Part shown: positions 57,360-64,000 of the stretch, piece after piece
Position numbering within the stretch: the first letter of the stretch is position 1
Layout: each line of letters starts with the position of its first letter
DNA from: Bacteroidales bacterium
Lineage (GTDB): Bacteria > Bacteroidota > Bacteroidia > Bacteroidales > UBA932
DNA: 64,000 nucleotides
Reading direction: 5' to 3'
Assembly: GCA_017550525.1 (NCBI GenBank)
Contig: JAFZOU010000039.1
Span: 27,311-91,310, forward strand
Notes under the pieces: generated by a model
Seen by the model: the letters and a program-made list of their open reading frames with translations, nothing else
Told to the model about the DNA's origin: nothing
Database searches by the model: none
Position numbers and translations under genes: made by a program

Positions 57360-57817
57360 TGAAACGCATCCTTATCATACTAGTTTTATCGGCCCTGGCA
57401 TCAATTGGCGCCAAGGCCCAGGATTCCCTCAACCTTGCAAGGATGGACTCCACTTATGTGGGTAAGAGCATCCTTTCCGTTATCGGCCCCGGGGCCGATA
57501 TCAATCAAACCACCCAGGTGCGGCAGGCTCTCTACAATTACGTGAGCTCAAATGCCGGGAAGGCCGTCCAGGGGTACAGGATCCGCGTTTTTTATGACAA
57601 TTCCCCCCAGGCCCGCGTGCGCTCTGAAAGCATTGCCGCATACCTCAGGGCACAGTATCCGGAAACGGGCGTTTACCGCAGCTTTGAAAGCCCCAACTAC
57701 AAGGTTACAATAGGGGATTTCCGCACTAAAGACGAGGCCCTCAGGATATACAACGCTCTCAAGGGCACTTATCCTACCGCTTATATAATTAAAGAGAACA
57801 TCAACTTCCCCAGGTAA
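57356..57817 (+). CDS. Secreted SPOR-domain protein
   Basis: The protein has 153 residues. The signal peptide ends AKAQ at about 22. The C-terminal 75 residues form a SPOR domain (GYRIRVFYDNSPQARVRSESIA and YKVTIGDFRTKDEALRIYNAL), which binds denuded glycan strands at division sites. The body is periplasmic without other domains. It overlaps the lipoprotein before it and shares one base with the rpoN start (TAATG). Confidence 0.88.
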   Translation: MMKRILIILVLSALASIGAKAQDSLNLARMDSTYVGKSILSVIGPGADINQTTQVRQALYNYVSSNAGKAVQGYRIRVFYDNSPQARVRSESIAAYLRAQYPETGVYRSFESPNYKVTIGDFRTKDEALRIYNALKGTYPTAYIIKENINFPR

Positions 57818-59265
57818 TGGCTTCTATAAAACAGGGTATGGAGCAGAAGCTCCAGCAAAAGCTTTCACCGCTTCAGATTCAGACAATCAAGCTGATAGAG
57901 ATGCCGGTGCAGGCCCTGGAGCAGCACGTGAGGGAGGTTCTGGCCGATAACCCCGTCCTGGACGACTCCCCCCAGAAGAGCGACCAGGAGAGGGAAGTGT
58001 CAATCACTGAGGTGGAGGCCCAGGAGCAGAGCGGCGGGTCTATGGAGGAAAACTACGGGCCCCAGGACGACGACATCCCTTCCTACAACCTCCACGTCAA
58101 CAACTGGGGAAAGGACGAGCGCCCGCAGTACAACACCTTCTCCGTCAAGCAGAGCTTCACCGGAAGCCTTGAGGAGCAGCTTGGATACCGTAACCTTGAC
58201 CCTCATCAGAGGGCTGTGGCAAGCTTTATCATCGGCTCTCTGGACGACGACGGCTATCTCCGCAGGGACATTGAATCCCTGGTTGACGACCTAGCTTTCC
58301 GGGCGGGGATTGAGTCATCGGCCGATGAAGTGGAGAAGATGCTGAAGGTAATCCAGGAGTTCGAGCCTTCAGGCGTTGGGGCGCGTGACCTTAGGGAATG
58401 CCTCATTATCCAGCTGGAAGACAAGAAGCGCACCCCGTCCGTGGAAAATGCCCTCAGGGTACTCAGGGACCAGTTTGATGCCTTCAAGAACAGGCATTTC
58501 CAGAAGATAATGAGCCGGCTTCACATCACGGAAGACGAGATGAAGGCCGTGCTGGATGAGATTAAGCGGCTCAACCCTTCCCCCGGCGGTCAGATAGACG
58601 ATTCCTACGCCGATCAAGCCCAGCAGGTGGTCCCGGACTTCGTGCTGGAATATGAGAACGGAGAGCTCCTCCTTTCCATGCCGCGTTTCAACATCCCTGA
58701 GCTTCGCGTGAACCGGAAGTACTCCGAGATAATGGAAACGGGGAAATATTCTGAGTCCAAGGCCGATAAAGAAGCCGCCTCGTTCGTGAAGCAGAAGATA
58801 GATTCCGCCAAGTGGTTCATAGAGGCCCTCCGCCAGAGGCAGAACACCCTCTACAGCACCATGAAGGCCATACTGGATTACCAGCACGACTACTTCATAG
58901 ACGGAGATGAGGGCTCCCTTAAGCCCATGGTCCTCAAGGATATAGCAGAGATTACCGGCTTTGATATCTCCACAATATCCCGCGTGGTGAACAGCAAGTG
59001 GATAGAGACCCACTTTGGAATCTTCCCGCTCAAATACTTCTTCTCCGAAGGCCTTGAAAACTCAGACGGTGAGGAAGTCTCCACCCGTGAAATCAAGAAG
59101 GCCCTCCGTGAAATGGTGGATAACGAGGACAAGCACAATCCTCTCACTGACGACGAACTTGTAGACGGCCTCTCCGCCAAGGGCTACAAGGTTGCCCGCC
59201 GCACAATTGCCAAGTACCGCGCCCTCCTGGACATCCCCAAAGCCCGCCTCCGTAGGGAGTTGTAA
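57817..59265 (+). CDS. rpoN: RNA polymerase sigma-54 factor
   Basis: The protein has 482 residues. The glutamine/leucine-rich N-terminal activator region is GMEQKLQQKLSPLQIQTIKL, core-binding segments are in the middle, a helix-turn-helix (DIAEITGFDISTISRVV) follows, and the RpoN box ARRTIAKYR is near the C-terminus. Sigma-54 directs transcription from -24/-12 promoters with enhancer-binding proteins, none of which lies in this window. A family D palindrome lies 65 bases after the stop. Confidence 0.97.
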   Translation: MASIKQGMEQKLQQKLSPLQIQTIKLIEMPVQALEQHVREVLADNPVLDDSPQKSDQEREVSITEVEAQEQSGGSMEENYGPQDDDIPSYNLHVNNWGKDERPQYNTFSVKQSFTGSLEEQLGYRNLDPHQRAVASFIIGSLDDDGYLRRDIESLVDDLAFRAGIESSADEVEKMLKVIQEFEPSGVGARDLRECLIIQLEDKKRTPSVENALRVLRDQFDAFKNRHFQKIMSRLHITEDEMKAVLDEIKRLNPSPGGQIDDSYADQAQQVVPDFVLEYENGELLLSMPRFNIPELRVNRKYSEIMETGKYSESKADKEAASFVKQKIDSAKWFIEALRQRQNTLYSTMKAILDYQHDYFIDGDEGSLKPMVLKDIAEITGFDISTISRVVNSKWIETHFGIFPLKYFFSEGLENSDGEEVSTREIKKALREMVDNEDKHNPLTDDELVDGLSAKGYKVARRTIAKYRALLDIPKARLRREL

Positions 59266-59330
59266 CCTCCTTGCCTGTTCCCCCTCTGTTGGTTCTCCCA
59301 TTTTGGTCCTCCCCTAGCGGTTCTCCCCTG

Positions 59331-59442
59331 GCGGTGGAGCTTAGTTGCCTTATTATCAGCTATTAACAGAAGTTTCTACCAGAAAAAGTTCTGGTAGAAA
59401 CCTCTGTAATCTCCTGGGTATCAGTGAATTAACCTCCACCGC
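59331..59442. repeat. 112-bp palindrome (family D), copy 3
   Basis: Termini GCGGTGGAG and CCTCCACCGC; central stem GTTTCTACCAGAA/TTCTGGTAGAAAC. It lies between rpoN and the miaB promoter. Confidence 0.88.
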
Positions 59443-59464
59443 ATTCCTTGTCCGTTTTTTTTCG

Positions 59465-59472
59465 TACCTTTG
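59465..59472 (+). promoter_or_regulatory. Promoter -7 box for miaB
   Basis: TACCTTTG, 6 bases before the ATG at 59479. Confidence 0.7.
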
Positions 59473-59478
59473 TGCCCG

Positions 59479-60789
59479 ATGAAAAAGGTATACATAGAGA
59501 CATACGGGTGTCAGATGAATGTCAATGACACCGAAGTTATATTCGCAATCCTGGCTAAGGCCGGCTATGAGCGCACTGAAAGCATTGAGGAAGCAGACCT
59601 CATAATGGCCAACACCTGCTCCATCCGTGACAACGCGGAGCAGCGCATCTGGGGCCGCATAGAGGTGTTCAACCAGCAGCGGAAATCCCGTCCTGGAGTA
59701 CTTGTGGGCATAGTTGGCTGTATGGCGGAGCGCCTGAAGGACAAGCTTTTGGACACCCGCAAGGTGGATCTTGTGGTGGGCCCTGACGCATACCGCAGCC
59801 TCCCGCGCCTTCTTGAAGCCATCACTCCGGACAGCCCCCAGATGGACGTTCTCCTCTCCCGTGAGGAAACTTATGCCGATATTACCCCGGTGCGTACGGA
59901 CAAGAACGGGATATCGGCCTTCATATCCATTATGCGCGGCTGCAACAACGTGTGCTCCTACTGCGTGGTGCCGTATACCCGCGGCGCCGAGCGCTCCCGT
60001 GACGCCAATTCAATTGTCCGCGAGGCCTGCGACGTCTACAGCAAAGGCTACAAGGAGGTAACCCTCCTTGGCCAGAACGTGGACAGTTACCTGTATAAGT
60101 CTGAGACTGAGACGGTTAACTTTGCGCAGCTTCTTGCCCGTGTGGCCGATATAGCCTCGGACCTCCGCGTCCGTTTTGCTACGTCCCACCCCAAGGACAT
60201 CTCCGACGAAGTAATCTACACCATGGCCTCCCGGCCCAACATCTGCCGCCATATCCACCTCCCGGTGCAGTCCGGAAGTTCCCGGATGCTGGAACTGATG
60301 CGCCGGAAATATGACCGTGAGTGGTATCTGGGGCGGGTTTCAAAGATCCGTGAGGTTATGCCGGACTGCGGTCTCACAACAGATGTTATAGCCGGATTCT
60401 GCACTGAAACCGAGGAAGATCACGCCCTCACAATGAGCCTTATGGATGAGGTGGGCTTCGACTGGGCCTTTATGTTCGCCTACTCCGACCGCCCCGGCAC
60501 CCTTGCCAACCGCACAATGCAGGATGACGTTCCGGCCGATGTAAAGAACCGCCGCCTCAACGAGATCATAGAGCTCCAGAACCGGAAGTCCCTGGAGAGG
60601 TACCGGGGGCAGATCGGCCACACGATGCACGTCCTGGTGGAGGGGCCCTCAAAACGTGATCCCAATATGCTCTGCGGCCGCGCTTCCAACAATATGATGT
60701 GCGTTTTCCCTGCAAGAAACCTCAAGAAAGGTGACTACACGGATGTCACCGTCACAGATGCCACTTCCGCCACGCTGATCTGCAAATAG
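59479..60789 (+). CDS. miaB: tRNA-2-methylthio-N6-dimethylallyladenosine synthase
   Basis: A radical-SAM methylthiotransferase acting on i6A37 of tRNAs. The protein has 436 residues. The N-terminal UPF0004 domain provides three Cys for one cluster (ETYGCQMN, ANTCSIRD, VGCMAERL). The radical-SAM CxxxCxxC is in GCNNVCSYCVVPY, and a TRAM domain ends the protein. The ATG at 59479 sits just after a promoter box; an ATG 9 bases earlier is less likely. A family D palindrome begins at the last base of the stop codon. Confidence 0.96.
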   Translation: MKKVYIETYGCQMNVNDTEVIFAILAKAGYERTESIEEADLIMANTCSIRDNAEQRIWGRIEVFNQQRKSRPGVLVGIVGCMAERLKDKLLDTRKVDLVVGPDAYRSLPRLLEAITPDSPQMDVLLSREETYADITPVRTDKNGISAFISIMRGCNNVCSYCVVPYTRGAERSRDANSIVREACDVYSKGYKEVTLLGQNVDSYLYKSETETVNFAQLLARVADIASDLRVRFATSHPKDISDEVIYTMASRPNICRHIHLPVQSGSSRMLELMRRKYDREWYLGRVSKIREVMPDCGLTTDVIAGFCTETEEDHALTMSLMDEVGFDWAFMFAYSDRPGTLANRTMQDDVPADVKNRRLNEIIELQNRKSLERYRGQIGHTMHVLVEGPSKRDPNMLCGRASNNMMCVFPARNLKKGDYTDVTVTDATSATLICK

Positions 60790-60900
60790 CGGTGGGGGTT
60801 AATCCGCTGTCAACCAATAAGTTACAGAGGTTTCTACCAGAACTTTTTCTGGTAGAAACCTCTGTAAATAACTGATAATCAGGTAACTAAGCCTCACCGC
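60789..60900. repeat. 112-bp palindrome (family D), copy 4; bidirectional terminator
   Basis: Termini GCGGTGGGGG and GCCTCACCGC; central 19-bp stem ACAGAGGTTTCTACCAGAA with its complement and a 4-base loop. It lies between convergent miaB and radC and shares one base with the miaB stop. Confidence 0.9.
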
Positions 60901-60923
60901 AAGGGAGAACAATAAGGGGGAGA

Positions 60924-61613
60924 TCAGCCCATCACGGTGCGGGAGTCGTCGGAGAAGGAAAAGAAGGAGCCGTCGGCCACAACAATGTGGTCCAGGAGGG
61001 TGATTTCCACGGCACGGAGGGCGGCACGGAGGCGGTCGGTCTGGGTTATATCGGCCTTGGAAGGCGTGCAGTCACCGCCAGGGTGGTTGTGCACCAGGAT
61101 TATGTAGGTGCACTGCTTCTCGATGGCTTTTTTGAGGATGCGGCCGGTGTCCAGAAGAACCATCTCCATGCTGCCGGAGTGGATCATTTCCTTCCCCAGG
61201 ATAAAGTTTGAGCTGTTGAGGTAAATGACCCAGCATTCCTCATGGTCCAGGCCCTTAAGGAGGGGAATCATAAGGGTGTAGGCCACTTTGGGGGACGTGA
61301 CGGACTTCTTGTCAAGGATGGCGTCTTCTTCAAATGAACGCCTGCCAAGTTCCAGTGCGGCCGATATATTCAGCGCCCGCACCTCTCCCACGCCCTTTAG
61401 GGACATCAGCCGCTCCAGCGGCATGGCGGCAAGGAGGGTGAGCCGGCCTTCGCTGAGGGTGATGAGCTCCTGCGCCACTTCCATGACGCTTTTCCCTCCG
61501 ATGCCGCCTCCAAGGAGAACGGCAAGAAGTTCTGCATTGCTGAGGGCCTTGGCTCCGCGCGTCCGGAGCCTCTCCCGGGGCCGCTCGTCCGGGAACATAT
61601 CCTTGATCTTCAT
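60924..61613 (-). CDS. radC: RadC family JAMM/MPN protein
   Basis: The protein has 229 residues. An N-terminal helix-hairpin-helix region (LMSLKGVGEVRALNISAALELG) is followed by the JAMM metalloprotease-like motif HNHPGGDCTPSKADI. Despite the name, its role in DNA repair is not supported in E. coli, and the biochemical function of the family remains unknown. It appears to be monocistronic. A weak TAACTTGG sequence lies just upstream in place of the usual -7 box. Confidence 0.93.
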   Translation of the reverse strand: MKIKDMFPDERPRERLRTRGAKALSNAELLAVLLGGGIGGKSVMEVAQELITLSEGRLTLLAAMPLERLMSLKGVGEVRALNISAALELGRRSFEEDAILDKKSVTSPKVAYTLMIPLLKGLDHEECWVIYLNSSNFILGKEMIHSGSMEMVLLDTGRILKKAIEKQCTYIILVHNHPGGDCTPSKADITQTDRLRAALRAVEITLLDHIVVADGSFFSFSDDSRTVMG

Positions 61614-61696
61614 GCCCCCAAGTTAGGGCATAAAAATGAGAAACAACACCCCCTGACATGCAGAAAGTGTTGTTTCACGTGAATATTTTTACGTTT

Positions 61697-63481
61697 TTAT
61701 TGAATGAACGCTAAAATCTGGCCTTTTACAACGTTTTCACCCTGCTTGACGGGGGCTGCTACAACAATTCCGTCAACGGCTGATACAACATCTTCAATGC
61801 CGTAGAAGGCCTGGACATGGCCGATAACATCACCCGCCTTCACCTTCTTCCCGGCTATTGGCGCCGCTGAGGCGTCATCAACATCCAGTTCCCAGATGAC
61901 CTGGCCCTTGACGGGGCTCTGGACGGGAGTGGCCTTGGGGTACTTCTGGAGGTATGCATCGATGTCAATCTGAGGCATCTCCACAACAGGGCGCTCCACC
62001 ACGATGGGCGCTCCGGCCTTGGCTTTGAAATCGGCCAGCTCCTTATTGAAACGCTCTTTGGCAATGCCGCTGCGGTAATCCCTGTACTGGCGTTCATGCA
62101 TAGCCATCTCAAAGAGTTCTTCGTCGTCCTGGCCGTAATCCCAGCCCTCGGCGTCCATCATTTCACGGAACTTTGGAAGTTCGTCGGGGTAGTTGTCCTG
62201 AGGATTGCCGGTTGTGAACTCCATGCCCTTTTCCTTTGCCAGGGCCACAATCTCTGGGTCAAGTTCTCCGGGGAGCTTACCCATATGGCCAAGGATCATT
62301 CCCCAGGTGTCTTTGTCTATTGTGGTCCAGCGGGGCTTGTCCTGCAGCATGTTGAAAAGGTTCATCAGGGCGGTGTTCTTCACGTACTGGCTGAATGGCG
62401 TCACAAGCGGCGGGTAACCAAGGCGCGGCCACACGTACTCCACTTCCTCGAATAGTTTCACCATAAGGGTGTCAAGGCTCATCTCAGGCCTGCCGTGGGC
62501 ACGCTGGGTGGCGTTTATGGCGCCCTGGAAGCCTTTAAGATCGGCCATCATTGAGCCCATCATTCCGCCCGGAAGGCCGCAGCCAACAAGGAGGGATGTC
62601 ATGCGGGAGTTGGAGGGGTTGATCCAGTAGCCAAGGAAGTCGTCGATGAACTTCTGGGTGAGGCGCCGCACTTCCATATATGCGTCCATATTGAGGTCCT
62701 TCACAAGGAAGCCGTCGGATTTCAGCATCTCGCGGATGGTGATAACATCCGGGTGCACCTTGCCCCAGGAGAGGGGCTCCACGGCAACGTCAAGGTAATC
62801 GGCCCCGGCGCGCGCAACCTCCAGCATTGACGCAGTGGAAAAGCCCGGGCCGGTGTGGCCGTGGTACTGCACCTTGATGTGGGGGTACTTCTTCTTTATA
62901 TCGGCCACAAGTTCTCCAAGCACGTTTGGACGGCCGATACCAGCCATATCCTTGAGGCATATTTCATCGGCCCCATACTCCACAACCTTGTCCACGATGT
63001 CCATATAGTACGCCACCGTGTGCACGGGTGAGTGGGTGATGGAAAGCGCCACCTGAGATATCATGCCGCCCTTTTTGGCGCCAATCACGGAGCCCTTGAG
63101 GTTGCGGTGGTCGTTGAGGCCGCAGAAACTGCGGGCAATGTCCGTGCCCTGTTTCTTCTTCACCTTGAACATCAGTTCACGCACATCCAGCGGCACCGGA
63201 TTCATACGCAGCGCGTTGAGACCGCGCTCCAGCATATGTGTCTGGATGCCGGCCTTGTGGAAAGGTGCTGTCCAGGCACGGACCGCCTTGTTGGGGTTCT
63301 CTCCAAAGAGGAGATTCACCTGTTCAAACGCGCCGCCGTTGGTCTCCACACGGTCAAAGCAGCCCATGTCGATGATGGCCGGAGCCACCTCTACCAGCTG
63401 ATCCACACGCGGAACGTACTTTCCGGAACTCTGCCACATATCCCTGTACACCAGGGAGAACTTTATTTCTCGTTTTGCCAT
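61697..63481 (-). CDS. Carboxyltransferase / oxaloacetate decarboxylase alpha-like protein lacking the biotinyl lysine
   Basis: The protein has 594 residues. The N-terminal HMGL-type carboxyltransferase domain shows SLVYRDMWQSSGKYVPR, the metal-binding CLKDMAGIGRP and VQYHGHTGPGFSTA. The PYC_OADA middle domain follows. A C-terminal biotinyl-lipoyl-like domain occupies about 525-594. Where biotin carriers have the AMKM motif, this one reads VIGHVQAFYGIEDVVSA, so no lysine is available for biotin. It may transfer carboxyl groups from a separate carrier or be a regulatory paralogue. The nearest function is pyruvate carboxylase subunit B or a methylmalonyl-CoA/oxaloacetate decarboxylase subunit. 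No partner subunit gene is nearby. Confidence 0.82.
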   Translation of the reverse strand: MAKREIKFSLVYRDMWQSSGKYVPRVDQLVEVAPAIIDMGCFDRVETNGGAFEQVNLLFGENPNKAVRAWTAPFHKAGIQTHMLERGLNALRMNPVPLDVRELMFKVKKKQGTDIARSFCGLNDHRNLKGSVIGAKKGGMISQVALSITHSPVHTVAYYMDIVDKVVEYGADEICLKDMAGIGRPNVLGELVADIKKKYPHIKVQYHGHTGPGFSTASMLEVARAGADYLDVAVEPLSWGKVHPDVITIREMLKSDGFLVKDLNMDAYMEVRRLTQKFIDDFLGYWINPSNSRMTSLLVGCGLPGGMMGSMMADLKGFQGAINATQRAHGRPEMSLDTLMVKLFEEVEYVWPRLGYPPLVTPFSQYVKNTALMNLFNMLQDKPRWTTIDKDTWGMILGHMGKLPGELDPEIVALAKEKGMEFTTGNPQDNYPDELPKFREMMDAEGWDYGQDDEELFEMAMHERQYRDYRSGIAKERFNKELADFKAKAGAPIVVERPVVEMPQIDIDAYLQKYPKATPVQSPVKGQVIWELDVDDASAAPIAGKKVKAGDVIGHVQAFYGIEDVVSAVDGIVVAAPVKQGENVVKGQILAFIQ

Positions 63482-63530
63482 AGTCTGTATTTATATTGTG
63501 CCGTGTTATCCCACGGGCACTGCTTTCTGT

Positions 63531-63557
63531 GTCATCCCCGGCTTGACCGGGGATCTC
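63531..63557 (+). repeat. REP-like palindrome upstream of tRNA-His
   Basis: Ends GTCAT and ATCTC with the stem ATCCCCGG/CCGGGGAT around CTTGA, in the 151-base gap between the carboxyltransferase gene and tRNA-His. Confidence 0.82.
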
Positions 63558-63612
63558 CGTGAGGGTACACACAAAGATACTAAATAAATTTTGCAAAACC
63601 GGAAAAAAGACG

Positions 63613-63620
63613 TACATTTG
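63613..63620 (+). promoter_or_regulatory. Promoter -7 box for tRNA-His
   Basis: TACATTTG ends 12 bases before the tRNA. Confidence 0.72.
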
Positions 63621-63632
63621 CAGTCCCAACAT

Positions 63633-63706
63633 GGTGAGTGTAGTTCAGTTGGTAGAGCATCGGATTGTGGTTCCGAGTGTCGTGGGTTCGAGCCCCATCA
63701 CTCACC
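63633..63706 (+). tRNA. tRNA-His(GTG)
   Basis: The acceptor stem GTGAGTG/CACTCAC is preceded by the extra G-1 (63633), which pairs with C73 (63706), the identity element of tRNA-His. The anticodon loop TTGTGGT gives anticodon GTG. The T arm is GTGGG-TTCGAGC-CCCAT. CCA is not encoded. Confidence 0.97.
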
Positions 63707-63711
63707 CTCTA

Positions 63712-63743
63712 AAGGCCCTGGTCTTGTGACCGGGGCTTTTTTT
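63712..63743 (+). terminator. Terminator of tRNA-His
   Basis: The stem GGCCCTGGTC/GACCGGGGCT is followed by a run of seven T. Confidence 0.8.
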
Positions 63744-63805
63744 GTGTTTTGGGCCGATAGAGGGATATGCCGATTGTTTTGTAGCGTTGGAGGGGAGTAG
63801 GGGTG

Positions 63806-63856
63806 CCGGGGGGCTTGTGCACCCCCGCACAAGGGTAGGGGGAGGGGCCCGCAGAC
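63806..63856 (-). repeat. Half copy of the long-subtype cloverleaf element
   Basis: 51 bases match truB 35925-35975 with three differences, two of which form a compensatory pair in the stem CTTGTGC/GCACAAG (63814-63833). The rest of the element, including the second outer arm, is missing. Confidence 0.8.
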
Positions 63857-63911
63857 ATATGTAATTTGCAACATGCAGATGGCTGTTTTTTCGCAAAGTT
63901 ATTTCCCTGTT

Positions 63912-64000
63912 TTATTCGGTCACAGTTTTTTTCCTCGGTCGTCCACGTTTAACTTCTTTTTTTAGTATTGTTTGTCTGTTCTCCATTCGATAGCTTGCTC
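63912..64000 (-). CDS. C-terminal end of a basic protein with an AT-hook-like motif, cut by the window end
   Basis: A minus-strand frame ends at the TAA at 63912 and is open to the end of the window (29 codons). It reads ENRQTILKKEVKRGRPRKKT near its end, containing the AT-hook core GRP flanked by basic residues. This suggests a DNA-binding or nucleoid protein tail, but only the tail is visible. It is also possible that the ATG inside the frame starts a tiny spurious frame. Confidence 0.35.
   Translation of the reverse strand, partial: ASYRMENRQTILKKEVKRGRPRKKTVTE

Overview
The window looks like chromosomal DNA of a gut-type member of the Bacteroidota, most likely order Bacteroidales. Most transcription units start at the Bacteroidota -7 box TAnnTTTG. 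Fimbrillin-like lipoproteins, paired glycine-lipid acyltransferases, a euryarchaeal/eukaryote-like IleS, TPR-fused sensor proteins and a DAP-type cell-wall cluster all fit. The genus cannot be named from this alone. No prophage, CRISPR array, plasmid genes or rRNA were seen.

Layout. 0-9.6 kb: housekeeping genes (end of an alpha-glucan phosphorylase, ribF, greA, a HIT protein, a thioredoxin-fold lipoprotein, tsaB, cvpA, ileS, a DksA-like protein, lspA, tRNA-Ser). 9.6-14.3 kb: accessory genes (RhuM/Fic protein, ECF sigma operon with secreted products, regulator plus membrane protein). 14.3-19.7 kb and 30-34.6 kb: two similarly built loci, each with a short peptide gene followed by two surface lipoproteins and divergent from a membrane TPR regulator (TPR-LuxR in one, TPR-histidine kinase plus response regulator in the other). 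19.9-27 kb: acetyl-esterase, gtrA, and a five-gene operon glsA-glsB-GH3-nlpC-epimerase joining glycine-lipid synthesis and murein-peptide recycling. 27-30 kb: pnp and rpsO. 34.6-40.4 kb: rpiB, truB, gltX, an fRMsr-MsrA fusion and a RAYT-type transposase. 40.5-55.9 kb: a complete-looking dcw cluster, mraZ to ftsZ, on the minus strand. 56-64 kb: upp, SPOR protein, rpoN, miaB, radC, a carboxyltransferase-like protein and tRNA-His.

The most striking content is repetitive. (1) A family of palindromic elements of about 115-175 bp folds, on paper, into a cloverleaf: a long outer stem whose sequence is specific to each locus, enclosing hairpins that keep pairing through compensatory changes. Four copies sit in frame inside essential genes (ribF, truB, murE, rsmH), one is intergenic and one is a half copy. 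(2) Two related families of long palindromes, of 112 bp (four copies) and 110 bp (four copies), lie directly 3' of genes. One contains the stop codon of the RAYT transposase, the best local candidate for moving them. (3) Short REP-like palindromes with ends GTCAT...ATCTC occur six times, two of them inside coding sequence. (4) The heptamer GGCCGAT/ATCGGCC occurs about 130 times by hand count where about 8 would be expected, recalling HIP1 or DNA-uptake motifs. Together these suggest a genome heavily colonised by RAYT-type palindromes that have learned to be tolerated inside open reading frames.
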